64,000 nucleotides of DNA from Ottowia sp. (lineage in GTDB: Bacteria > Pseudomonadota > Gammaproteobacteria > Burkholderiales > Burkholderiaceae_C): assembly GCF_016703145.1 (NCBI RefSeq), contig NZ_JADJCO010000003.1:186001-250000 (forward strand). The letters are read 5' to 3'. A program made the position numbers and the translations under genes. Below, piece by piece: positions 32,101 to 38,909 of the stretch; positions within the stretch are counted from its first letter, which is position 1, and every line of letters begins with the position of its first letter. Under the pieces are notes generated by a model. That model ran no database searches. It saw nothing but the letters and a program-made list of their open reading frames with translations, and was not told where the DNA came from.

Positions 32101-33357
32101 CACGGCGTGTACGCCACGGTCTACTCCGCCGCCTGGTACCGGCTGCTGGGCGCCAAGGTGGGCCGGGAGACCGAGCTGTCCACCGCCCTCGGCGTGGTGC
32201 CCGACATGCTGACCCTGGGCGACGAGTGCTTCATCGCCGACGCCGTGATGCTGGGCGACGAGCACATCGACGGCGGCTGGATGACCGTCCAGCCCACGGT
32301 GGTGTCGCGCCGCGGCTTCATCGGCAACGGCGCCTACGTGCCCGACGGCACCACCGTGCCCGAGAACGTGCTCATCGGCGTCATGAGCGCCGTGCCGCGC
32401 CAGGCGGCGATGAAAGTTGGCCCCCACGCTTCCCCGCTTCGCGAGGTCCGCTGCCCCCCAGGGGGGCTTCTTTCATCTTGGGACGGCCCGGCGATGAAAG
32501 TTGGCCCCCACGCTTCCCCGCTTCGCGAGGTCCGCTGCCCCCCAGGGGGGCTTCTTTCATCTTGGGACGGCCCGGCGATGAAAGAAGGCGACACCTGGCT
32601 GGGCTCGCCGCCGCTGCACCTGCCGGCGCGCGAGGTGGTGTCGGGCTTCCCGGAGCACCTGACCTTCGCCCCCTCGCGCTGGCGCAAGCTGGCGCGCGGC
32701 GCGGTCGAGGCGCTGCGCATCACCGCGCCGCACGCGCTGGTCATCGCCGCCGGCTACGCCCTGGTGCTGGACGCCATGCCCCTGGCCGAGGCCGGGCGCT
32801 GGGGCGCGGTGGCGCTGGACCTGGCCGCCGGCGGCGTGCTGTTCGGCCTGGCCGCCTTCGCCTGCGTGGCGCTGTTCAAGTGGCTGGCCGTGCGCCGCTA
32901 CGGCCGGCGCGCCGTGCCCATGTGGACGCCCTTCGTGTGGCTGTCCGAGGCCGCCACCAACCTGTACGAGGGCATCGCCGTGCCCTGGTTCCTGCGCTAC
33001 CTGCGCGGCACGCCCTGGCTGCCGCCGGCGCTGGGCCTGCTGGGCGCGCGCATCGGGCGCGGCGTGTACCTGGACACCACCGACATCACCGAGTTCGACT
33101 GCGTGCACATCGGCGCCCACAGCGAGCTGAACGCGCTGTGCTGCCCGCAGACGCACCTGTTCGAGGACCGCGTGATGAAGATCGACCACGTGCGCATCGG
33201 CAGCCGCGTCACCCTGGGCGCGCGCTGCACCGTGCTGTACGGCGCGCAGGTCGGCGACGGCGCGCAGCTGGGGCCGCTCACCCTGGTGATGAAGGGCGAG
33301 GCCATTCCCGCCGGCACGCGCTGGCACGGCCTGCCGGCGGCGCCCTGGAGAACATGA
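29122..33357 (+). CDS. Pls/PosA-like membrane non-ribosomal peptide synthetase
   Basis: A 1411-residue single-module synthetase like epsilon-poly-lysine synthetase. Adenylation domain: A3 YTSGSTGKPKGI at about 174, FDMSFEEIW at about 219, NTYGPTEATVS, terminal PSGKIDRK. Thiolation domain: LGGHSLLAARL, phosphopantetheine Ser575. There is no condensation or thioesterase domain; instead six membrane helices in three pairs bracket three tandem left-handed-beta-helix domains, the Pls architecture. A hand-aligned specificity code reads about D-M-E-H-I-L-T-V-S-K, with an acidic pocket suggesting a basic amino acid. Oddities: a dispersed-repeat copy at 29481-29541 and a 168-bp in-frame tandem insertion at 32410-32577 (residues 1097-1152). 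The 3' end overlaps the PPTase gene (ATGA). Confidence 0.88.
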   Translation: MHPPRPSLLHGPDRPDLLRDETLADLFEATAARVPGRTALIFGERRLSYAELDAAADRAAHRLIEAGVRAGDRVGLWLARGIDLLALQLAIAKAGAAWLPFDADVPAERVAVCLEDAGARLLLIDEHPAQYPHWLEGISTPILAASELLAPVPAGTPLRRREGALPTHAAYVIYTSGSTGKPKGIAVTQAGICHFLRSENARLGVREDDRVYQGFSAAFDMSFEEIWISYLVGATLWIAPKALAGDPEALPRALTEHGVTVLHAVPTLLALFAQDVPGLRLINLGGEMCPQALVDRWAPGRRLFNTYGPTEATVSASLAELRAGEPVTIGEALPNYGLLVIEAIDSDRLHAGEPPPLRLLPFGATGELCITGPGVAAGYLGRPELTAEKFLPNPWARNAHEARLYRTGDLARVETAPDGTPRMQCLGRVDDQVKIRGFRVELGEIEAVLAARPGVGTTAVLLRKDEDIDQLVAFYVPTADRLSTAVLRSGLADKLPPYMVPARFEPLPAMPRLPSGKIDRKALKSLPLAAAAPAEGGDKPDTPAEEALFAALHKLFPGQPVRRALDFFSDLGGHSLLAARLTSALRQDARFAQATVADVYQNRQVGRIAEALRAGMRAPGAGAAARPFVLHGAWRRWRCGVAQALAIPPLVLLKMAQWLAPFFTYHFHTGDADDSVPRAIALSLLAFLATTVAEFTLAWAGKWLIAGRLKPGRYPLWGRTYYRWWLADRLTEAVPTYMINGSPLYALWLRALGARVDAEVTLGSATVRVPDLVSIGPGTSIGNAVNLENARVEGGLPHLGRIDIGAEACIGSYVVLEGDTAIGEHGHLDGQSALGAGQRIPPRQAWHGSPARARGDFDPASLPPRPAAGRARRAWEAAFFVLGAFGVAVLFFMPVFPAFLLIDALDVDAIAVRPLQDAGTLTDWQAFGLRLLKFFVLALPASAVFILCTALVAALIRWVFLPRMRAGAWPVHSGRYLAKWLVNQIQESSLAVLHGVYATVYSAAWYRLLGAKVGRETELSTALGVVPDMLTLGDECFIADAVMLGDEHIDGGWMTVQPTVVSRRGFIGNGAYVPDGTTVPENVLIGVMSAVPRQAAMKVGPHASPLREVRCPPGGLLSSWDGPAMKVGPHASPLREVRCPPGGLLSSWDGPAMKEGDTWLGSPPLHLPAREVVSGFPEHLTFAPSRWRKLARGAVEALRITAPHALVIAAGYALVLDAMPLAEAGRWGAVALDLAAGGVLFGLAAFACVALFKWLAVRRYGRRAVPMWTPFVWLSEAATNLYEGIAVPWFLRYLRGTPWLPPALGLLGARIGRGVYLDTTDITEFDCVHIGAHSELNALCCPQTHLFEDRVMKIDHVRIGSRVTLGARCTVLYGAQVGDGAQLGPLTLVMKGEAIPAGTRWHGLPAAPWRT
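29481..29541. repeat. Dispersed palindrome-ended repeat, copy 6 (inside pls-like gene)
   Basis: Reversed copy: GTTGCTATTGATTGATGAGC at the left, CACATTGGCTGGAAGGTATT at the right. It is read in the same frame as the recQ copy (LLIDEHPAQYPHWLEGIST) inside the adenylation domain. Confidence 0.6.
32410..32577. repeat. Two tandem identical 84-bp units inserted in the pls-like gene
   Basis: Units 32410-32493 and 32494-32577 are identical and each encodes 28 residues starting MKVGPHASPLREVRCPPGG. The native sequence resumes with ATGAAAGAAGG at 32578, so the insertion is flanked by a repeated GCGATGAAAG. Each unit has GATGAAAG near its start and CTTTCATC near its end as an inverted repeat. Both stay in frame. 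Confidence 0.9.
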
Positions 33358-34178
33358 CCCCCCCGTGGCTCCCCTCGCTGCGCGATGTTGCGCCTCCCCC
33401 CCAGGGGGCGCACCCGCTGGCCGGGGAGACCCCGGCCAGGAGTGCACTGGTGGGGCTTGCTCCGCGGCCTCTTGAACCTTTGGGAGGCACGCGTGCCGGG
33501 CCTTCGTGGCAAGCGCCTTGCGCCGTCCACCCTGCACTGGCCGCCCAGCGCTGCCATTTCGTCGGTGACGCGGCGCCGGGTGCGCCGCAGGTGTGGGCGC
33601 TGCGCACCGCCCCTGCCGGCGCCGCGCCAGGCTCCTTGCGACAGGCCGCGCGGGCACAGGCCCGCGCTGCTTTGCGCGCGCTGCTCGCCGCCGCCCTGTG
33701 CCTCCGCCCCGCGCAACTGACCATCACCGACCAGCGCGGCCAGTCCCCGCGGGTACGCCGCAGCGACGGCACCCCGGACGCGCGCCTGGCCAGGCTGCAA
33801 CTGTCCATCAGCCACGAAGCGGGCTGCTCGCTGCTGACCTGGTGCGGCGGCGGCGCCGTGGGCGTGGACGTGCAGGCGGTGAGCGCCGGGCCGGCCGGCG
33901 ACCCGGACGAATGGCGGCGCGTCGCCGCCCTCTACCTGGGGCCGGATTCATGGCCAAATCAGGCTGAATCCGTTGTGGATAAAGCGCTGGAAGCTACACA
34001 ATCAATAGCATTCATGACCGCTTGGACCCAACACGAAGCGCGGCTGAAATGCCTGGGCGAGCCGCTGCAGGAATGGTCGCCCGCGCTGCAGTCGCGGCTG
34101 GACGGATGCATGGCGCGGCGCGTGGCGCTGCCGGCGCCGTGGGTTGGTGCGGTGGCCTGGCGGCCGGCGCCCGCCTGA
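33354..34178 (+). CDS. 4'-phosphopantetheinyl transferase (Sfp type)
   Basis: Loads phosphopantetheine onto the thiolation-domain serine, here most likely of the overlapping upstream synthetase. It has 274 residues. Core motifs are AVGVDVQAV (GVDxE-like, with Gln for the usual Glu) and WTQHEARLK (W-x-x-x-EA-x-x-K). The ATG overlaps the synthetase stop. Two oddities: the first roughly 45 residues (PPWLPSLRDVAPPPQGAH onward) are encoded by a dispersed G+C-rich repeat, and nt 33945-34009, just before the WTQHEARLK motif, is an in-frame copy of the palindrome-ended repeat. A genuine start further downstream cannot be excluded. Confidence 0.85.
   Translation: MTPPWLPSLRDVAPPPQGAHPLAGETPARSALVGLAPRPLEPLGGTRAGPSWQAPCAVHPALAAQRCHFVGDAAPGAPQVWALRTAPAGAAPGSLRQAARAQARAALRALLAAALCLRPAQLTITDQRGQSPRVRRSDGTPDARLARLQLSISHEAGCSLLTWCGGGAVGVDVQAVSAGPAGDPDEWRRVAALYLGPDSWPNQAESVVDKALEATQSIAFMTAWTQHEARLKCLGEPLQEWSPALQSRLDGCMARRVALPAPWVGAVAWRPAPA
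33362..33480. repeat. Dispersed G+C-rich repeat, copy 2 (N-terminus of PPTase gene)
   Basis: Contains CCTCCCCCCCAGGGGGCGCA, TGGCCGGGGAGACCCCGGCCA and GCTTGCTCCGCGGCCT, resembling the copies near 6300 and 62700. It forms the first codons of the PPTase frame. Confidence 0.55.
33945..34009. repeat. Dispersed palindrome-ended repeat, copy 7 (inside PPTase gene)
   Basis: Forward copy: GATTCATGGCCAAATCAGGC at the left and AAGCTACACAATCAATAGC at the right. It is translated as about DSWPNQAESVVDKALEATQS. Confidence 0.65.
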
Positions 34179-34180
34179 CG

Positions 34181-34435
34181 CTATCGCACCGATCCCGGCT
34201 GCGCCGCCAGCATCCGGTCCAGCGCCGTGCCCGGCTCGATGCCGCAGGCGCGGCACCAGTCGATGAAGAGCATGACATCGACGTAGGCTTCGCCGCGTTC
34301 GATCTTGGAGACGTAGGACTGGCCCACCTCCAGTTGCTGAGCCAGTTGCACCTGCGACAAGCCCACCGCCTTGCGCCAGGCCACCATCGCCGACCGGAGG
34401 GCGTGGTAGCGCGGGTGGTGGACGGTGACGGGCAC
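34181..34435 (-). CDS. Small XRE-family HTH regulator
   Basis: An 84-residue DNA-binding protein with one helix-turn-helix: KAVGLSQVQLAQQLEVGQSY followed by VSKIERGEAYVDV. There is no second domain. Converges with the PPTase gene (2-nt gap). It could be an orphan antitoxin or a simple repressor; no toxin partner is adjacent. Confidence 0.85.
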   Translation of the reverse strand: MPVTVHHPRYHALRSAMVAWRKAVGLSQVQLAQQLEVGQSYVSKIERGEAYVDVMLFIDWCRACGIEPGTALDRMLAAQPGSVR

Positions 34436-34549
34436 CCGGCGATACTCAATTCCAATCCGCCACAGTCCATTTACGACTTATTACAGTACCCCGATACGAT
34501 GCGCGCGGCTCATGCCAGACCAGAATCAACCACAACGAGTGAGGAATCC

Positions 34550-35368
34550 ATGAACAAGAAACTTGCAACCATCGGGTTGCTGTGTGCGCTGGTGACCGCG
34601 TGCGGCGGCGACGGTGGCGATGCGCCTGCGCCCGCACCAGCGCCAACCCCTGCACCTTCTCCCGCCCCGGGGCCAGCACCGGCTCCGACGCCTGCGCCTG
34701 CGCCTGCGCCTGCGCCTGCGCCTGCGCTTGCACCCACACCGGAAGGGCTCTGGGAAGGCCGCGCCTCCACTGGCGTGGACGTCGCACTGACGGTGCTGGA
34801 AAACGGCGAAACCTGGGGCGTCTACGCCTCCGGCGGCTACATCGTGGGCGCCCTGTTCGGCGACACCACGGCCCGCGGCAACCAGTTGTCCGGCTCGGGC
34901 GTGGACTTCAACCTGCTGTCACGAACCGTGCAGCCTGGCAGCTACACGGGCAGCTTCACTGCCCGCAGCAGCATCAACGTGCAGCTTTCGGCCGGTGCCA
35001 CCTTCACAGGCAGCTACAACGCTGCCTATGACCAGCCGGCATCGGCGACGAACTTGGCCGGCAGCTTCACAGGCGAGGCCGTCACCGGTCTGACGGCACC
35101 GCAGGCCGTTTCAATCACCGTCTCGGCCGCGGGCGTGATCACGATGCCGGCATCGCAAGGCTGCAGCGCGGCCGGCACGGCGCGGCCGCGCGCCACGGGC
35201 AAGAACGTCTTCGACGTCTCGGTCACCTTCCAGGGCAACGGTTGCGCGCTGGGCCATGGCACCACGGCCCGAGGCGTCGCGTACTACGACACCGCCCAGC
35301 GCCGTCTGCTGGTGCTCGCCTTGAACAACGCCAGGACGGACGGATTCATCTACGTTGCCGTGAAGTAA
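34550..35368 (+). CDS. Lipoprotein with Pro-Ala linker
   Basis: Secreted lipoprotein of 272 residues: signal peptide MNKKLATIGLLCALVTAC with lipobox LVTAC and lipidated Cys18, then a Pro-Ala linker of about 40 residues, then a Gly/Ser/Thr-rich beta domain beginning EGLWEGRASTGVDVALTV. The linker comes from near-perfect hexanucleotide repeats at about 34623-34735, so its length may vary among strains. The domain resembles unassigned beta-sandwich lipoproteins; function unknown. Ribosome binding site GAGGAA precedes the ATG at 34550. Confidence 0.85.
   Translation: MNKKLATIGLLCALVTACGGDGGDAPAPAPAPTPAPSPAPGPAPAPTPAPAPAPAPAPALAPTPEGLWEGRASTGVDVALTVLENGETWGVYASGGYIVGALFGDTTARGNQLSGSGVDFNLLSRTVQPGSYTGSFTARSSINVQLSAGATFTGSYNAAYDQPASATNLAGSFTGEAVTGLTAPQAVSITVSAAGVITMPASQGCSAAGTARPRATGKNVFDVSVTFQGNGCALGHGTTARGVAYYDTAQRRLLVLALNNARTDGFIYVAVK
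34623..34735. repeat. Pro-Ala-encoding tandem repeat
   Basis: Short tandem units of the GCGCCTGC/GCACCAGC type, clearest as repeated GCGCCT at 34688-34727. Replication slippage would change the linker length in steps of two residues without a frameshift. Confidence 0.7.
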
Positions 35369-35387
35369 CGGCAGCGCGGCGGCCGCT

Positions 35388-36434
35388 TCAGGCCGCCTCT
35401 TTGTAGAACCCCGCCGGCTGCACGCCGCGCGTCTTCAGCGGCCCGACGGCGCGGGCGATGGCGCCGATGTGGTCGGGCGTGGTGCCGCAGCAGCCGCCGA
35501 CGATGTTGACCAGCCCCTCGGCGGCGAACTCGTGGATCAGGCGGCTGGTGACCTCGGGCGTCTCGTCGAAGCCGGTGTCGCTCATCGGGTTGGGCAGGCC
35601 GGCGTTGGGGTAGCAGCTGATGAAGGTGTCGGGCGCCACCCGGTTCAGCTCCTGGATGTAGGGGCGCATCAGCGCGGCGCCCAGGGCGCAGTTCAGGCCG
35701 ATGGCCAGCGGCTGCGCATGGCGCACGCTGTACCAGAAGGCGGTGACGGTCTGGCCCGAGAGCACGCGGCCCGAGGCGTCGGTGACGGTGCCGCTGATGA
35801 GCAGGGGCAGGCGCTCGCCGCTGCTTTCAAAGAACTCGTCGATGGCGAACAGCGCGGCCTTGGCGTTGAGGGTGTCGAAGATGGTCTCGACCAGCAGCAC
35901 GTCGGCGCCGCCCTCGACCAGGCCCTCCACTTGCTCCAGATAGGCGGCGCGCAGGGTCTCGAAATCGACGTTGCGCGCGCCGGGGTCGTTGACGTCCGGG
36001 CTGATGCTGGCGGTCTTGGGCGTGGGGCCGAGCGCGCCGGCGACGAAGCGCGGCTTGCCGGGCGTGCTGAACTTGTCGCAGGCCGCGCGCGCCAGCCGGG
36101 CGGAGGCGACGTTCATCTCGCGCGCCAGGGGGGCCATGTCGTAGTCGGCCTGGGCGACGGTGGTGGCGCCGAAGGTGTTGGTCTCGATGAGGTCGGCGCC
36201 GGCCGCCAGGTACTTCTCGTGGATGTCGGCGATGACGTCGGGCCGCGTCAGGCTGAGCAGTTCGTTGTTGCCCTTGACGTCGCGGTGGAAGTCGGCGAAG
36301 CGCTCGCCCCGGTACTGCGCCTCGGTCAGCCTGAAGCGCTGGATCATGGTGCCCATGGCGCCGTCGAGGATGACGATGCGTCCGGCCAGCAGGGCCGGCA
36401 GCTCGCGGGCGCGGGTGTAGGAGGGGAGGCTCAT
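35388..36434 (-). CDS. metH: Methionine synthase, homocysteine-binding N-terminal part
   Basis: Homocysteine S-methyltransferase domain of 348 residues, matching the N-terminal module of MetH: IVILDGAMGTMIQRF at the start and the zinc ligands in GLNCALGAALM and the GGCCGTTPDHIGAI pair at the C-terminus. It supplies the domain missing from the metH gene at 24852-27656; the two proteins must work together. The ATG at 36434 overlaps the stop of the upstream LysR gene (ATGA), so expression is probably coupled to that gene, and no riboswitch precedes it. Confidence 0.95.
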   Translation of the reverse strand: MSLPSYTRARELPALLAGRIVILDGAMGTMIQRFRLTEAQYRGERFADFHRDVKGNNELLSLTRPDVIADIHEKYLAAGADLIETNTFGATTVAQADYDMAPLAREMNVASARLARAACDKFSTPGKPRFVAGALGPTPKTASISPDVNDPGARNVDFETLRAAYLEQVEGLVEGGADVLLVETIFDTLNAKAALFAIDEFFESSGERLPLLISGTVTDASGRVLSGQTVTAFWYSVRHAQPLAIGLNCALGAALMRPYIQELNRVAPDTFISCYPNAGLPNPMSDTGFDETPEVTSRLIHEFAAEGLVNIVGGCCGTTPDHIGAIARAVGPLKTRGVQPAGFYKEAA

Positions 36435-37336
36435 GGCGCCGATTGTAGAAAGGACGTCCGCTCCGCGCCGGCCGCGCAGGCGAGAAAGACCCGCAGCGCC
36501 GGCACATCCGCTTCCTCGTGCCACGCCAGCACGCCCACGGTGGGGTGGCGCAGCCCGGCGATGGGCACGAAGCGCACGCCCTGCACCGCGGCCTGCGCCA
36601 GCGACGCGGGCACCAGCGCCACGCCCATGCGCAGCGCCACCAGCGACACCACCGTGAGCCATTGGCGCGCCGCGTGGCGCGTGTGCGGGTGGATGCCGGC
36701 GCGGTGGAACAGCGCGATCACGTTGTCGTGGTTGGCCGGCGCCACGTCGCGCGCGAACATCACGAAGCTCTCCTGCGCGAGCGCGGGCAGCGGCACGGCG
36801 CGCGCGCGCGCCAGCGGGTGGTCGTCGGGCAGACAGCAGACGAAATGGTCGGCCGCCAGCGGCAACTGCCGCAGGCGCGGCGGCACCGCGCTCACGTTGG
36901 CGAAGCCGGCGTGCAACTGGCGGTGCAGCAGCGCCTCAATCTGCTCGCTGGAGGACATTTCGCAAAGATGCACCTCGATGCCCGGCGCGCGTTCGCCGAA
37001 GGCGCGCACGATGCGCGGCATGTCGCGGTAGACCATGGAGCCGGTGAAGCCGATGTCCAGCCGCCCCCGCAGCCCCTCGGCCACGGCGCGCGCCGTCTCG
37101 CCCGCGCGCGCGACGCGGTCGAGCACCACGCGCACTTCGGCCAGGTAGGCGTGGCCAGCCGGGGTCAGGGCCACGTGCTTGCTGGTGCGCTCGAACAGCT
37201 TGACGCCCAGCTCCGCCTCCAGCGCCTTGATGCCCGACGACAGCGGCGGCTGCGTGATGGACAGGCGCTCGGCCGCGCGGCCGAAGTGCAGCTCCTCGGC
37301 CAGCACGGCGAAGTAGCGCAGCAGGTGCAGTTTCAT
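36431..37336 (-). CDS. LysR-family transcriptional regulator
   Basis: A 301-residue regulator: MKLHLLRYFAVLAEELHFGR and ITQPPLSSGIKALEAELGVK form the winged HTH, followed by an effector domain (RLDIGFTGSMVYRDMPRIV). The sequence resembles the CatR/BenM-like group that senses aromatic or carboxylic acids. It follows the acyl-CoA dehydrogenase gene by 26 nt on the same strand and overlaps the methionine synthase fragment downstream, so it likely belongs to the same transcript and may regulate the cluster. Confidence 0.9.
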   Translation of the reverse strand: MKLHLLRYFAVLAEELHFGRAAERLSITQPPLSSGIKALEAELGVKLFERTSKHVALTPAGHAYLAEVRVVLDRVARAGETARAVAEGLRGRLDIGFTGSMVYRDMPRIVRAFGERAPGIEVHLCEMSSSEQIEALLHRQLHAGFANVSAVPPRLRQLPLAADHFVCCLPDDHPLARARAVPLPALAQESFVMFARDVAPANHDNVIALFHRAGIHPHTRHAARQWLTVVSLVALRMGVALVPASLAQAAVQGVRFVPIAGLRHPTVGVLAWHEEADVPALRVFLACAAGAERTSFLQSAP

Positions 37337-37362
37337 GGGGCCATGATGCCCCAGCGCCCCGG

Positions 37363-38526
37363 TCAATAGGACTTGGGCAGGCCCAGCACCTTCTCGGCGA
37401 TGAAGCACAGGATGAGCTGCGGGCTCACTGGCGCCAGGCGCGGGATCCACGATTCGCGCAGGTAGCGTTCCACGTGGTATTCCTTGGCGTAGCCCATGCC
37501 GCCGTGGGTGAAGATGGCGCGCTCGCAGGCGCGGTAGCCGGCCTCGGCCCCCAGGAACTTGGCCGCGTTGGCCTCGGCCGCGCAGGGCAGGTGCTGGTCG
37601 TAGAGCCACGCGGCCTTCTGCACCATGAGGTGCGCGGCCTCCAGGTCCATCCACGCCTCGGCCAGCGGGTGCTGGATGCCCTGGTTCTGGCCGATGGGGC
37701 GGGCGAACACCTCGCGCTCGGCCGCATAGCCCGCCGCGCGCGCCAGGGCCGCGCGGCCCAGGCCCACGGCCTCGGCGGCGATCAGGATGCGCTCGGGGTT
37801 CATGCCGTGCAGGATGTAGCTGAAGCCCTTGCCTTCCTCGCCCACGCGGTCTTCCACGGGGATGCGCAGGCCGTCGATGAAGAGCTGGTTGGTATCCACG
37901 CACTTGCGGCCCAGCTTCTCGATCTCGTGCACCTCGATCCTGCCGCGGTCCATGTCGGTGTAGAACAGCGTCAGGCCCTCGGTGCCCTTGCATTCCTCCA
38001 CGGGCTTGGTGCGCGTGAGCAGCAGGATCTTGTTGGCCACCTGCGCGGTGGAGATGAAGACCTTCTGGCCGTGCACCACGTAATGGTCCCCATCACGTAC
38101 CGCGCGGGTTTGCAGCTTGAGGGTGTTGAGGCCCGCGTTGGGCTCGGTCACGCCGAAGCAGGCCTTGTCCCGGCCCTGGATCAGCGGCGGCAGCCAACGC
38201 GCCTTCTGCGCGTCGGTGCCGAACACCACCACCGGGTGCAGGCCGAAGATGTTCATGTGCACGGCCGACGCGCCCGACAGGCCGGCGCCGGTGGCCGAGA
38301 TGGTGTGCATCATCAGCGCGGCCTCGCTGATGCCCAGGCCGGCGCCGCCGTAGGCCTCGGGCATGGCGATGCCGAGCCAGCCCGATTCGGCCAGCGCCTG
38401 GTGGAAGTCATGCGGAAAGCCGCCCTCGCGGTCTTTCGTGAGCCAGTAGTCGGCGTCGAACGGCGCGCAGACGCGCTCGATGGCGGCCTTGATCTGCTCC
38501 TGCTCGGGGGTGGGGGCGAAGTTCAT
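37363..38526 (-). CDS. Acyl-CoA dehydrogenase family protein
   Basis: FAD enzyme of 387 residues introducing a 2,3-double bond in an acyl-CoA. CFGVTEPNAGLNTLKLQT is the FAD/substrate motif and THGGMGYAKEYHVERYLRE the C-terminal signature. The substrate is unknown. It overlaps the upstream cupin gene by 4 nt (ATGA) and so is coupled to the cupin/CoA-transferase/receptor operon, which together looks like uptake and breakdown of an organic acid. Confidence 0.92.
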   Translation of the reverse strand: MNFAPTPEQEQIKAAIERVCAPFDADYWLTKDREGGFPHDFHQALAESGWLGIAMPEAYGGAGLGISEAALMMHTISATGAGLSGASAVHMNIFGLHPVVVFGTDAQKARWLPPLIQGRDKACFGVTEPNAGLNTLKLQTRAVRDGDHYVVHGQKVFISTAQVANKILLLTRTKPVEECKGTEGLTLFYTDMDRGRIEVHEIEKLGRKCVDTNQLFIDGLRIPVEDRVGEEGKGFSYILHGMNPERILIAAEAVGLGRAALARAAGYAAEREVFARPIGQNQGIQHPLAEAWMDLEAAHLMVQKAAWLYDQHLPCAAEANAAKFLGAEAGYRACERAIFTHGGMGYAKEYHVERYLRESWIPRLAPVSPQLILCFIAEKVLGLPKSY

Positions 38527-38909
38527 GGCCGGATCACTTTGTCGGGGGATTCGCCGTAGGGCGGGCTGTAGATCACCAGCAGCTTGACGGGCGTGTCGCT
38601 GGTGACGGTGAAGACGTGCATCTGCTCGGCCGGGAAGAAGCACATGTCGCCGGGCACCATGTCGAAGGCCTCGCCCGCCACCTCGGCGCGGGCCGTGCCT
38701 TCCAGCAGGTAGCAGGCCTGCTCGATGCCGGGGTGGGCGTGCGGCAGCGCGCCGCCGCCCTTGTGCAGCGTGCCCAGCAGCACCTCCATGTGTTGCGCCC
38801 CCACGGTCTCGGGTCCGATCAGGCGCTGGTTGTGCGTGTGGTGGTGGTTGGCGGGCTGGTAGCTGGGCACGTTGGCGGCGCGCACCAGGTAGCGGGAGGG
38901 AGTGGTCAT
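38523..38909 (-). CDS. Cupin-domain protein
   Basis: Single beta-barrel of 128 residues. Metal ligands are visible in LPHAHPGIEQACYLLEG (HxHxxxxE) and FFPAEQMHVF. Such proteins in degradation clusters are isomerases, dioxygenase-like or sensors; no activity can be assigned. Overlaps both neighbours by 4 nt. Confidence 0.85.
   Translation of the reverse strand: MTTPSRYLVRAANVPSYQPANHHHTHNQRLIGPETVGAQHMEVLLGTLHKGGGALPHAHPGIEQACYLLEGTARAEVAGEAFDMVPGDMCFFPAEQMHVFTVTSDTPVKLLVIYSPPYGESPDKVIRP

Noticed and set aside
29536..32427. Long antisense frame opposite the pls-like gene
   Set aside because: Same artefact; the opposite strand carries clear NRPS motifs.
34181..34435. Small XRE protein as antitoxin of a HigBA- or HipBA-like pair
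   Set aside because: No toxin-like gene lies next to it on the same strand.
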